Shown here one piece after another: positions 1 to 7,986 of a DNA stretch of 64,000 nucleotides. The notes beneath the pieces are model-generated. The model saw only the letters and a list, made by a program, of their open reading frames with translations. It searched no databases and was not told the DNA's origin. The translations under genes and the position numbers were made by a program. The stretch is from Pseudoalteromonas lipolytica (GTDB lineage Bacteria; Pseudomonadota; Gammaproteobacteria; Enterobacterales; Alteromonadaceae). Numbering within the stretch: the first letter of the stretch is position 1; each line of letters begins with the position of its first letter. Where the stretch lies: assembly GCF_900116435.1 (NCBI RefSeq), contig NZ_FPAZ01000002.1, forward strand, positions 62,001-126,000, written 5' to 3'.

Positions 1-828
1 GTGTTCCGCTTGCGTTATTTGTTCTGATAGATGCGCCGCCTGTTTATACCAAGTTTGGTATTGCTCCAGCTGCTTTATTTGGTTTTGTAGTTCAGTTTGC
101 TTCGTTAATAGCGACTGATGCTCAGCTTGCTTAGCCGCTAACTCTTCGGGGCTTAATACCTTAAAGTTCGCCAAGCTCAGTTTTAATTGCTCAAGAGCCT
201 GTTGTTGTTCGCGGTGACGTTCAAATATACGTTGCCCAATACGACTAAACTTGTCGGTGCCAGTTAAGCATTCTAACAGTTGTGCCCTTTCATCCCCTGT
301 GGCTTTCAAAAAGGCTGCAAACTCATGCTGGGCAAGTAACACCGCCCGCGAAAATTGATCAAAGCTTAAACCAATAATGCGCTCTATTTCTTTGCTGGCA
401 TTACTTCTATCGGCAATTAAGGTTTCGTCAGGCAATGAATGAAGCGTGTGTTGCGCTTGTTGTAATTTGCCATTCGCTTTGTTCCGTGCGCGGCTAAAGC
501 TCAAGCGAGCACGGTAGTGATGTTTATCTTGGCCTATAAAGTCCACTTCGGCATAGCCCTGCCCTGCCCCACGGCGTAATAAATTTCGCGAGTCATTGAG
601 CTTGATATTATCGCCATTAAAGTCAATTTTATTACCTGTGTCGCCACGAAGTCTCGCGGTTTTGGTATACAGTGCTAAACAAATGGCATCAAGTAACGTA
701 CTTTTACCTGCCCCGGTATCGCCCGTAATGGCAAATAGCCCGGCTTCTTTTAATGGCGAAGCTGTAAAATCGACTTCGGCATCGACAATGGATGCCAATT
801 GATGAACACGTATCGCTAAAATTTTCAT
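1..828 (-). CDS. sbcC: Exonuclease subunit SbcC, N-terminal part (cut by window edge)
   Basis: ATPase subunit of the SbcCD nuclease, an SMC/Rad50-like complex that opens hairpins and processes DNA ends in the cytoplasm. The frame is open for all 276 codons from the ATG at 828 to the left edge. The protein begins MKILAIRVHQLASI and has a Walker A P-loop, GDTGAGKST, near residues 36-44. Beyond about residue 190 it becomes rich in Gln, Leu, Glu and Lys, as expected where the long coiled coil begins. The ATG overlaps the TGA of sbcD in a TCAT/ATGA junction, so the two are translationally coupled. The C-terminal ATPase half lies outside the window. Identification is secure from the P-loop, the sbcD pairing and the gene order. 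Confidence 0.95.
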   Translation of the reverse strand, partial: MKILAIRVHQLASIVDAEVDFTASPLKEAGLFAITGDTGAGKSTLLDAICLALYTKTARLRGDTGNKIDFNGDNIKLNDSRNLLRRGAGQGYAEVDFIGQDKHHYRARLSFSRARNKANGKLQQAQHTLHSLPDETLIADRSNASKEIERIIGLSFDQFSRAVLLAQHEFAAFLKATGDERAQLLECLTGTDKFSRIGQRIFERHREQQQALEQLKLSLANFKVLSPEELAAKQAEHQSLLTKQTELQNQIKQLEQYQTWYKQAAHLSEQITQAEH

Positions 829-2057
829 AGCACGTCCTCCGTATTCAACTCATCGATAACGTCGCTTAATAAGTCTTCGAGCTCTTTTGGCACTGCTTGC
901 CCTGCCATATCTTTATGATTGGCAAAGGCTTGCTCTAACAACGAATGTGGATTGAGGGCTTCGATTTGCGACACATCGTCAAACAAGGCTTGCTCATCGT
1001 CTTGATGATTGCGCTCTTGTCGCACCCGTTCAATCCCACAAAACTTAAGCTGCTTACCTGCCAGCGCTTGTTCAATTTGCTCTCTAAACGTGGTGTCGGT
1101 GTCGTGAGCGCTCAGTTTAACGCGTAAATAGGGCGCTAAGTTTTCATCGCTTAAATCAAGTTCACTCAACAGCTCACACAATTCACTCAGCGGCACACAG
1201 TCTTTTTCGGGGAGCAGTATGACTTTACAAAAGCTCGGTATGTAAAGGGGGTTTACAGTGCAACTTGAATCAGAAAGCTCAATTAACATAACTTGGTGCT
1301 GGTAACGGCGCTCAGAAAAGGACATCGGCATGGGGGTGCCACTGTAACGAATGGTCTCAGACTTGGCGACGGTTTGTGCTTTATGCAAGTGACCAAGGGC
1401 TACGTAATCAGCCTGTTCACTAAAAATGTTAGCCGAAATAGCCTCCTCACCGCCAATCACTAAGTTTCGCTCTGAGTCTGTCGAAATATCGCCGCCTTTT
1501 GCATGGAGGTGTCCCATTACTATTAGCGGTGCTTTCGGTAACTCACCGGCAGCATTTAGTGCATCTTTATAAGCCAGTGCCACTGCTTGGTTGTAACTTA
1601 AAGGCTGCTCTTCTTGGCGATTATAGTGACTTAAATCGCTGCTTCGCAAAAATGGCATGGCAACAACATGTGCTTGGCCATTTTTTGTTGATATAGGCAG
1701 TACGACATCTTTTGGGCTTGCGGTATCGAACCGACCCACCACATGCGTATCAAATTGAGCCAGTAAGGGTTTTGCAGCCATGATACGGTTTGCCGAGTCA
1801 TGATTACCAGCAATAATCACGATGTGTAAATCTGGGCAACGTTGTTTGGTGTTCTTGATAAATTGATAGAGTTGGTTTTCTGCACTCGCAGGCGGTGTCG
1901 CCGTGTGATAAATATCGCCAGCAACGAGTAATAAGTCGATGTGCTGTGCTGCGAGAGTCTCCGTTAACCAGTTTAAAAAAGCCTGATGTTCCTCGAAGCG
2001 GGAATGTTCGTAGAATTGTTGGCCTAAATGCCAATCAGAAGTATGAAGGACTTTCAT
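825..2057 (-). CDS. sbcD: Exonuclease subunit SbcD (Mre11-like nuclease)
   Basis: Metallophosphoesterase nuclease subunit of SbcCD, 410 residues, close to the usual length. All phosphoesterase motifs can be read: DWHLG (8-12), GDIYH (47-51), GNHD (84-87) and two GHLH motifs (about 187 and 226) that supply Mn ligands. It is the first gene of the sbcDC operon and ends in a 4-bp overlap with sbcC. The coding strand contains an intragenic copy of the 17-bp palindrome TGTAAAGGGGGTTTACA at 1241-1257, which also occurs in intergenic DNA elsewhere in this window. There it encodes part of an N-P-L-Y stretch, so it may be coincidence. Confidence 0.97.
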   Translation of the reverse strand: MKVLHTSDWHLGQQFYEHSRFEEHQAFLNWLTETLAAQHIDLLLVAGDIYHTATPPASAENQLYQFIKNTKQRCPDLHIVIIAGNHDSANRIMAAKPLLAQFDTHVVGRFDTASPKDVVLPISTKNGQAHVVAMPFLRSSDLSHYNRQEEQPLSYNQAVALAYKDALNAAGELPKAPLIVMGHLHAKGGDISTDSERNLVIGGEEAISANIFSEQADYVALGHLHKAQTVAKSETIRYSGTPMPMSFSERRYQHQVMLIELSDSSCTVNPLYIPSFCKVILLPEKDCVPLSELCELLSELDLSDENLAPYLRVKLSAHDTDTTFREQIEQALAGKQLKFCGIERVRQERNHQDDEQALFDDVSQIEALNPHSLLEQAFANHKDMAGQAVPKELEDLLSDVIDELNTEDVL

Positions 2058-2125
2058 TAAACGCTCTTATTATTTATTAAGAGCGACAATATACCTAAGC
2101 TGAGCCTCGATGCCCAGCCTCGTTT

Positions 2126-2362
2126 TTAACTTAAGCTATACCACGCAAACAACACCATAGGCAAAGCAAGCAGTGCCATTATTAAGGGCACTTTGATAGC
2201 CTTTGTTTGTTTGGCCTGTAAAACTTTAAGGGCATTGGTTTCATTACATGCCGCTACTTTGTCGATATAGAAATACCCCGAATCTAGGTATTGTTTACAA
2301 TTTTGTTCGTCCGCTGGAATTGCAATTAGTTCTTGTTGTTTTTTTAGGATGTAAAAATCCAT
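2126..2362 (-). CDS. Small membrane protein, paralogue A of a tandem pair
   Basis: A 78-residue protein of unknown function, starting MDFYILKKQQELIAIPADEQ. I chose the ATG at 2362 over an upstream start 22 codons earlier because it gives the same length as its neighbour, aligns residue for residue with it, and has a GGTGAG ribosome site 7 nt upstream. The soluble N-terminal 55 residues (FYI-KK, IPA-E, Y--G, ALK) are followed by one hydrophobic C-terminal segment, VPLIMALLALPMVLFAWYSL, so a tail-anchored inner-membrane protein is likely. The paralogue lies 135 bp upstream on the same strand. No family name is recognised. Confidence 0.7.
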   Translation of the reverse strand: MDFYILKKQQELIAIPADEQNCKQYLDSGYFYIDKVAACNETNALKVLQAKQTKAIKVPLIMALLALPMVLFAWYSLS

Positions 2363-2497
2363 ACGCTCACCGAATTCTATGCTGATTACCGAAACATTTT
2401 TTGGGTATGAATAGACACACATAAACACCCAAATCGAAAAAAGTGGGCGATTTTAAATACAAACAGCAGTAAATTTCAATAGAAAATGTCGCAAAAA

Positions 2498-2734
2498 CTA
2501 CTTTATTGCGAAAATAATTGCAATTAGACTCAAAATAACCAGCGTAGAGCCATAAAACAGCCATTTTTTAGGGCGTTTTGCATGGGGAGTGGTACGCGAT
2601 AGTGCATCGGGTTCATCGCGAGCGGCAATGACCTCTACAAACTCAAATCCGCGTGCTTTGTATTCGTTTAAAACCGATTCTTCTGCTGGAATAGCAGCTA
2701 ATCGAGAGTCTTTTTTTACAATGTAAAACTTCAT
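2498..2734 (-). CDS. Small membrane protein, paralogue B of a tandem pair
   Basis: A 78-residue protein, MKFYIVKKDSRLAAIPAEES, clearly homologous to the product at 2126-2362 through the N-terminal FYI-KK-IPAEE pattern and the matching length. A single C-terminal hydrophobic helix (about residues 57-77, LFYGSTLVILSLIAIIFAI) follows a basic KRPKK stretch, which suggests the N terminus is cytoplasmic. A GAGGGG ribosome site precedes the ATG at good spacing. The function is unknown. Equal length and conserved N termini point to a gene duplication kept under selection. Confidence 0.72.
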   Translation of the reverse strand: MKFYIVKKDSRLAAIPAEESVLNEYKARGFEFVEVIAARDEPDALSRTTPHAKRPKKWLFYGSTLVILSLIAIIFAIK

Positions 2735-2829
2735 TTAAGTCCCCTCTTACCTTTAAACAAAAAATAAGCAACCTCGCTATATTTTAAGTGTAATACGGGG
2801 GTATGAATTAGCACTGAACCTGTTAGGTT

Positions 2830-2846
2830 TGTAAAGGGGCTTTACA
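2830..2846. promoter_or_regulatory. 17-bp palindrome TGTAAAGGGGCTTTACA
   Basis: A perfect inverted repeat, TGTAAAG-GGG-CTTTACA, about 150 bp upstream of the M1 peptidase gene. Near-identical copies lie at 12638-12654 and inside sbcD (1241-1257), with a half-degenerate copy at 18556-18569. The arms match a TyrR-type box (TGTAAA-N6-TTTACA), but the spacer is 5 rather than 6 bases in every copy, so the binding protein cannot be named. Operator is an inference. Confidence 0.4.
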
Positions 2847-2995
2847 GTATTGTTAATAGCAGATGAAAGGATTGAAAAATACAGGCTAGGAAAGCGCGAA
2901 TACTACCCTAAAAAATCCGCACTTTATCGTGATTTTATTGAAATTTTGTTAGTGATTTGAGATGTTACGCTCACGCATATTTTACAGGATTAACA

Positions 2996-5434
2996 ATGAA
3001 AAAAGCAGTTATTACTTTGAGTGCTTTGGTATTGCCTTTAGCAGTATCAACCGCAGTCATGGGGTCGTCTGTTGAGCAAACTAAAGGCTCATTTGTTGAC
3101 AAGTTCCGTCAACTTGATGAAGCACTTGCAACGCCTAACGTATACCGTAGCGCCGCGGGTGAACCCGGCGAAAACTACTGGCAACAGCAAGTAAATTACG
3201 ACATTGATGTAAACCTTGATGAGAAAAAACGTCGCTTAACAGCGCGTCAAACTATCGAATATAAGAATAATTCACCTCACACATTAAAGTACCTTTGGTT
3301 ACAATTAGACCAAAATATTTTTAAATCTGATTCAATTGCTGAGATGACCGCTACTTTCAATGGTAAAACATTGCAAGGTGACCCTCAGCCGAAAGCCACT
3401 AAATTGAGCTTAGGCCAGTTACGTCGTCAGCAATTTATGGCCGACAACGAGCTAGGTTTTCAAATCGCCAATGTTAAAGACGAAGACGGAAAAGAGCTTA
3501 AAGTAACCGTGGTTGATACCTTAATGCGTATTGACCTAAATGAGCCGCTTAAACCGGGTAAAGACGTTGAGTTCAGCATGGACTTCGCCTTTAACATTGT
3601 TGAAGAAGATGCGGTAGGCGCACGTTCAGGTTATGAACACTTTGAAGAAGACGGCAACGATATCTTCTTATTAGCACAGTGGTTCCCGCGTCTTGCTGCG
3701 TACACAGACTATGAAGCATGGACTAACAAAGCGTTCTTAGGAAGCGGTGAGTTTACACTGGAATTTGGTAATTATGATGTCGAAATCACCGTTCCTGCGG
3801 ATCACATTGTATCGGCAACAGGTAAGCTAGATAACCCAGGCAGTGTATTAACACGTGCGCAGCGTAATCGTCTTGAAGAAGCTGAAAACGCTAAGCGCCC
3901 TGTATTTATCGTGACCGAAGAAGAAGCACTTGAGAACGAGAAAGAAGGCACCGACAAAACCAAAACATGGCACTTTAAAGCCGAGAACGTGCGTGACTTT
4001 GCATGGGCATCATCACGTAAGTTTATGTGGGATGCAAAAGGCTACCATCAAGGTGGTAAAGAACAGCCGTTAGTGATGGCAATGTCTTTCTATCCGAAAG
4101 AAGGCGGTGACCTGTGGAAGAAATATTCTACCGAAGCTGTTGTGCACACAATGGAAGTGTATTCACGCTTTTCGTTTGACTACCCTTACCCTGTGGCTCA
4201 ATCAGTCAATGGCCCTGTTGGGGGGATGGAATACCCCATGATCACATTTAATGGTCCGCGTACAGAGCTTCAAGACGATGGCACCCGTACTTACTCTCAA
4301 GCTGAAAAACGTTTCTTAATTGGTGTTGTTATCCACGAAGTCGGTCACATTTACTTCCCGATGATTGTTAACTCAGACGAGCGTCAGTGGACGTGGATGG
4401 ACGAAGGTCTAAACAGCTTCCTAGATGGTGTTGCGGGGCGCGAATGGGACCACACAATCCCTTGGGGTGTTGAGCCGCGTGATATTGTTGAATACATGAA
4501 GTCTGAAAACCAAGTACCCGTTATGACACAGTCTGACAGCGTATTACGTTTAGGACCTAATGCGTATACTAAACCTGCTGCTGCACTTAATATTTTACGT
4601 GAAGTGATTCTGGGTCGTGAGCTGTTTGACTTTGCATTTAAAGAGTACGCGCAGCGTTGGAAGTACAAACGCCCTACTCCTGCAGATTTCTTCCGTACTA
4701 TGGAAGAGGCGTCAGGGGTTGATCTAGACTGGTTCTGGCGTGGTTGGTTCTACACCACAGACCATGTTGATATCTCGTTAGACAAGGTTTATCAACTGCG
4801 TTTAGACACAAAGAATCCTGATATCGACTTTAATCGTCTTCGCGACATTGAAGCTGATAAACCAATGCCATTATTCGTTAAACGCAATAAAGAAGAAGGC
4901 AAAAAGTTATGGGTTGAAGAAAACCCAGATGTCACAGATTTCTATGACGAAAACGACCGCTTTACAGTGACTAACAAAGAACGTAACGCGTATAACAAGT
5001 TCCTTAAGGGGTTAGAGCCGTGGGAGCGTAAAACGTTTGAACGTGCAATTAAGGAAGATAAAAACTACTATGTGCTTGAGTTTTCAAACTTAGGTGGCTT
5101 AGTGATGCCTATCTTATTAGAGCTGACCTATGAAGATGGCACGAAAGAAGAACAGTACATTCCTGCTGAAATCTGGCGTCGTAACCACAAGCACGTACAA
5201 AAGCTAATTATTACTGAAAAAGGTAAAAACTTAGTGTCTGTTACGGTTGACCCTCGCTGGGAAACAGCCGATGTTGATGTGGAAAACAATAACTACCCTC
5301 GTCGTATTATTCCATCGCGTATCGAAGTGTATAAGCGTGAGAAGAGTAAAGCGAAAGTGAGCCGTGATATCATGCAAGATATCAAAACTGAGCTGAAAAA
5401 AGACGACGAAAAAGATGCTGAGGAGCAAAAATAA
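2996..5434 (+). CDS. Secreted M1 family metallopeptidase
   Basis: A zinc aminopeptidase of the M1 (gluzincin) family, 812 residues from the ATG at 2996. I preferred this start to one 13 codons upstream because it begins a clean signal peptide, MKKAVITLSALVLPLAVSTA, and follows an AGGA site. The zinc motif HEVGH starts at H447, and the downstream glutamate lies in WMDEG, 18 residues after the second His. The exopeptidase loop GGMEYP (409-414) replaces the usual GAMEN. The last 30 residues are very rich in Lys, Asp and Glu. The stop overlaps the next gene in TAATG, so the two form an operon. It probably degrades peptides in the periplasm or outside the cell. Confidence 0.92.
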   Translation: MKKAVITLSALVLPLAVSTAVMGSSVEQTKGSFVDKFRQLDEALATPNVYRSAAGEPGENYWQQQVNYDIDVNLDEKKRRLTARQTIEYKNNSPHTLKYLWLQLDQNIFKSDSIAEMTATFNGKTLQGDPQPKATKLSLGQLRRQQFMADNELGFQIANVKDEDGKELKVTVVDTLMRIDLNEPLKPGKDVEFSMDFAFNIVEEDAVGARSGYEHFEEDGNDIFLLAQWFPRLAAYTDYEAWTNKAFLGSGEFTLEFGNYDVEITVPADHIVSATGKLDNPGSVLTRAQRNRLEEAENAKRPVFIVTEEEALENEKEGTDKTKTWHFKAENVRDFAWASSRKFMWDAKGYHQGGKEQPLVMAMSFYPKEGGDLWKKYSTEAVVHTMEVYSRFSFDYPYPVAQSVNGPVGGMEYPMITFNGPRTELQDDGTRTYSQAEKRFLIGVVIHEVGHIYFPMIVNSDERQWTWMDEGLNSFLDGVAGREWDHTIPWGVEPRDIVEYMKSENQVPVMTQSDSVLRLGPNAYTKPAAALNILREVILGRELFDFAFKEYAQRWKYKRPTPADFFRTMEEASGVDLDWFWRGWFYTTDHVDISLDKVYQLRLDTKNPDIDFNRLRDIEADKPMPLFVKRNKEEGKKLWVEENPDVTDFYDENDRFTVTNKERNAYNKFLKGLEPWERKTFERAIKEDKNYYVLEFSNLGGLVMPILLELTYEDGTKEEQYIPAEIWRRNHKHVQKLIITEKGKNLVSVTVDPRWETADVDVENNNYPRRIIPSRIEVYKREKSKAKVSRDIMQDIKTELKKDDEKDAEEQK

Positions 5435-5931
5435 TGCGCTTTATAGCCATTATTTTCGCTTTATTACTGAGTGCGCCAACGATGGCGCACCAGTTAAAAG
5501 CGTCTGTGACTACGGTATTATTTAATAAACGCACTAATAACATAGAGCTAATGCATCGCTTTTATTTGCACGATACGGAGCATGCTGTTGAACATTTGTT
5601 TAATGGCAATGCCGATATCTTAAGTAACAAAGAAGATCAAAAGCGTTTTGCTGATTATGTTGAGTCACACATTGCACTGCAAACCTTAGAGGGCAAGCAA
5701 CTTGAGCTTAAAAAAGTGGGAGCGCAAGTTGATGGTAAGTTCTTTTGGGTTTACCAAGAAGTCACCATCCCTGAAGGCATCAAAGGGATTCGTATGAGCA
5801 ATGGCGCGTTACGTGATTTATGGCCTGCACAGGTCAATATGGTTAATATTGAAGGCAAAGGAAAGGTGAAAACACTTACCTTTAGCCAAGATGATAACTG
5901 GCTTGAAGCTAAATTTGAGTCAATTAAATAA
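5434..5931 (+). CDS. Periplasmic DUF6702-like protein
   Basis: A 165-residue protein with a cleavable signal peptide (MRFIAIIFALLLSAPTMA, cleaved before HQL). The pattern HQLKASVTTVLFN, with a mid-domain MHRFYLHDTEHAVEHLF and a late ALRDLWPAQVNMVNIE, fits the DUF6702 group of exported proteins. I recognise the type but know of no established function. It is translationally coupled (TAATG) to the M1 peptidase, a pairing that suggests an accessory or folding role for that enzyme; this is inference. The stop at 5931 is followed by an AT-rich inverted repeat. Confidence 0.72.
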   Translation: MRFIAIIFALLLSAPTMAHQLKASVTTVLFNKRTNNIELMHRFYLHDTEHAVEHLFNGNADILSNKEDQKRFADYVESHIALQTLEGKQLELKKVGAQVDGKFFWVYQEVTIPEGIKGIRMSNGALRDLWPAQVNMVNIEGKGKVKTLTFSQDDNWLEAKFESIK

Positions 5932-5947
5932 TAACCCTATCCGATAA

Positions 5948-5981
5948 AAAAGGATTTAAAAAGTCTATTTTTTAATCCTTT
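5948..5981. terminator. AT-rich inverted repeat after the M1 operon
   Basis: Arms AAAGGATT and AATCCTTT, extended by A/T pairs, lie 16 bp after the stop at 5931. There is no clean T-run after the hairpin, so terminator function is uncertain. Confidence 0.33.
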
Positions 5982-6064
5982 GATCCTTTAATTAACGGTT
6001 ATCGTACACTATCTTATTAATGGGTCTTAAAATTTTCCCCCAATTCTCATATACAGGGATTTAT

Positions 6065-6682
6065 ATGAATATCCATGATAACAATATACGTGGTGTCATT
6101 TTCGATTTAGACGGCACCTTGGTTTCGTCAGAACTCGATTTTTCACTGATTAAAGCGCAAGTTGGCTGCCCGCTTGAAAAAGATTTGTTAGCCTTTATAG
6201 CCGCTTTACCTTCACCTTATATGCGCGAAGAAGCGATGAACATCGTGCATCAACATGAGCTTTTAGATGCGCAGCACTCGCATTTATTGCCAGGTGTTGC
6301 CAGTGCGGTTACTGCACTCAAAGAAAATAATATTCCAATGGCTATTGTTACGCGCAATTATGACCGTGCTGCAGCAATCAAACTTAAAAATAACCCTTTG
6401 CCAATCGAAACAGTGCTGACTCGCTCAGATGCGCCAGCAAAGCCAGATCCAAGTGCGCTCAATGCGATTGCAACGCTTTGGGAGCTTGATAAATCAGAGC
6501 TGTTGTATGTTGGCGATTATTTGTTTGATATTCAAGCGGCACATAATGCGAATATGCGTGCTTGTTTGTATGCGCCAGATGACATTCCTGACTATGCTGA
6601 TCAGGCAGATTACATACTGCATCATTTTTCAGAGTTACCTAATTTAGTTGGCGCATTTCAACAAAATAAAGTGTTATGTTAA
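6065..6682 (+). CDS. HAD family phosphatase
   Basis: A haloacid dehalogenase-type hydrolase of about 205 residues from the ATG at 6065, preceded by GGGA. An in-frame start 15 codons upstream has no ribosome site. Motif I is FDLDGTL with both aspartates, motif II is the Thr in IVTRN, motif III is the Lys in KPDP, and motif IV is GDYLFDI. The helical cap between motifs I and II is of the phosphoglycolate-phosphatase/beta-phosphoglucomutase (GphB-like) kind. The substrate cannot be told from sequence. It stands alone, with about 130 bp upstream and 175 bp downstream free of genes. Confidence 0.88.
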   Translation: MNIHDNNIRGVIFDLDGTLVSSELDFSLIKAQVGCPLEKDLLAFIAALPSPYMREEAMNIVHQHELLDAQHSHLLPGVASAVTALKENNIPMAIVTRNYDRAAAIKLKNNPLPIETVLTRSDAPAKPDPSALNAIATLWELDKSELLYVGDYLFDIQAAHNANMRACLYAPDDIPDYADQADYILHHFSELPNLVGAFQQNKVLC

Positions 6683-6856
6683 ATAGCGCTTCCTTTAATT
6701 ATTTCTGCATCGTTTTACTTAACTTTTTACGTTCAAGGTTGTCGCCTGAGTTGTTGTCTATTTAAGCGAGAACGATAAACAGACCTGGTACTAGCCCAAG
6801 CGACAATGAATTGCTAAAATATCGGCAATTATCAAATGTATTCATAGAGGCATAAG

Positions 6857-7582
6857 ATGGGCAGAGCATTTGAAGTCCGCAAAAACGCCATGGCTAAAAC
6901 GGCCAATGCAAAAACAAAAGTAAATTCTAAGTACGGTAAAGAGATCTACGTTGTTGCAAAGAATGGTGAACCCGACCCAGAAGTAAACCAAGCATTAAAA
7001 CGCATTATTGAACGTGCAAAACGTGATCAGGTTCCTGCGCATGTAATCGAAAATGCCATCAAAAAAGCAGCCGGTGGAGCAGGGGAAGACTACTCTCCAG
7101 CACGTTACGAAGGGTATGGCCCAGGTAACTGTATGGTGATTGTTGACTGTTTAACAGACAACCCTAACCGCACAATTAAAGATGTGCGTTTACCGTTCAC
7201 TAAAACTGACTCAAAAATTGGGACGCCTGGTTGTGTCGCGCACATGTTCGATCACTTCGCGGTTCTTGGTTTTGCTGGCGAAGATGACGAAGTGGTACTC
7301 GAAGCCCTAATGATGGCTGATGTTGACGTGACGGATGTCGAAGTAGAAGACGGCAAAGTGTCAGTATTTGCACCGCATACAGAATACTACAAAGCAAAAA
7401 CAGCACTTGAAGAAGCGTTTGAAGGTATTACATTTGAAATAGACGAAATCACGTTTGTTCCACAAGTACATACTGAGATCACTGATCCAGATGATATTGC
7501 TAATTTTGAAAAGTTCATCACGATGTTAGATGACTGTGATGACGTTCAAAACGTTTATCACAATGCGATTGTCAAAAACTAA
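6857..7582 (+). CDS. YebC/PmpR-TACO1 family protein (YeeN type)
   Basis: A 241-residue member of the YebC family, which acts as DNA-binding regulators or, as shown for TACO1/YebC relatives, as translation factors. [14 protein letters not shown] and the three-domain architecture fit. Conserved signatures include [44 protein letters not shown] and the C-terminal DDVQNVYHN. It resembles the YeeN branch more than E. coli YebC itself, for example in GEPDPE and in the Lys/Ala-rich N terminus. A GAGG ribosome site lies just upstream. It is monocistronic, with a strong terminator right after the stop. Confidence 0.93.
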   Translation: MGRAFEVRKNAMAKTANAKTKVNSKYGKEIYVVAKNGEPDPEVNQALKRIIERAKRDQVPAHVIENAIKKAAGGAGEDYSPARYEGYGPGNCMVIVDCLTDNPNRTIKDVRLPFTKTDSKIGTPGCVAHMFDHFAVLGFAGEDDEVVLEALMMADVDVTDVEVEDGKVSVFAPHTEYYKAKTALEEAFEGITFEIDEITFVPQVHTEITDPDDIANFEKFITMLDDCDDVQNVYHNAIVKN

Positions 7583-7601
7583 TTTTAAAAAATTAGCACG
7601 T

Positions 7602-7636
7602 AAAAAGGGGCATTTGATAACAAATGCCCCTTTTTT
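7602..7636 (+). terminator. Rho-independent terminator of the YebC-like gene
   Basis: A 10-bp perfect GC-rich stem, GGGGCATTTG-ATAA-CAAATGCCCC, followed by TTTTTT, 24 bp after the stop at 7582. Confidence 0.92.
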
Positions 7637-7921
7637 GATCAATTTTTATTAGCCGATGAATGGCCATTATTCACTGTATTTATTCCGTTAAATAACAATA
7701 TCAAGCTGAAAAAATACTGAATTATTGTAGGGATAACATGAGTCGCAAGCGTGTAAGACAGCGCTCACTAACGACTGTATAGATATAAAAGTAGGCGCAA
7801 TTGCCGAGCACAACTCAATACAAAATTTTTGTCTTGTTATCAACGATGTATTATTGCCTCAAAATAGACCACTTAATTAAGCGAAATGGTATATATACAT
7901 GCGTTTATTGATTTTTAGACG
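7637..7921. other. Gene-free stretch between the YebC-like gene and glcB
   Basis: About 285 AT-rich bases between two outward-facing terminators. I see no convincing reading frame, RNA gene or repeat here. Confidence 0.6.
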
Positions 7922-7946
7922 AAAAAAAGCAGCCCGAAGGCTGCAA
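7922..7946 (-). terminator. Terminator of glcB
   Basis: On the minus strand, GCAGCC-TTCG-GGCTGC followed by a run of seven T. The C(TTCG)G tetraloop is the classic stable type. It lies about 40 bp after the glcB stop. Confidence 0.9.
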
Positions 7947-7986
7947 AGAACGACACATCAAACTCGAAAGGGAGTGAGAAAAGTGA

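Noticed and set aside
1241-1257. Operator inside sbcD
   Set aside because: It matches the palindrome exactly but lies deep in coding sequence for N-P-L-Y, and the same codons recur in the DUF4392 gene, so it may be codon coincidence.
2957-2995. Longer N terminus for the M1 peptidase
   Set aside because: The 13 extra codons would put a charged, aromatic leader before a good signal peptide, and AGGA sits correctly for the ATG at 2996.
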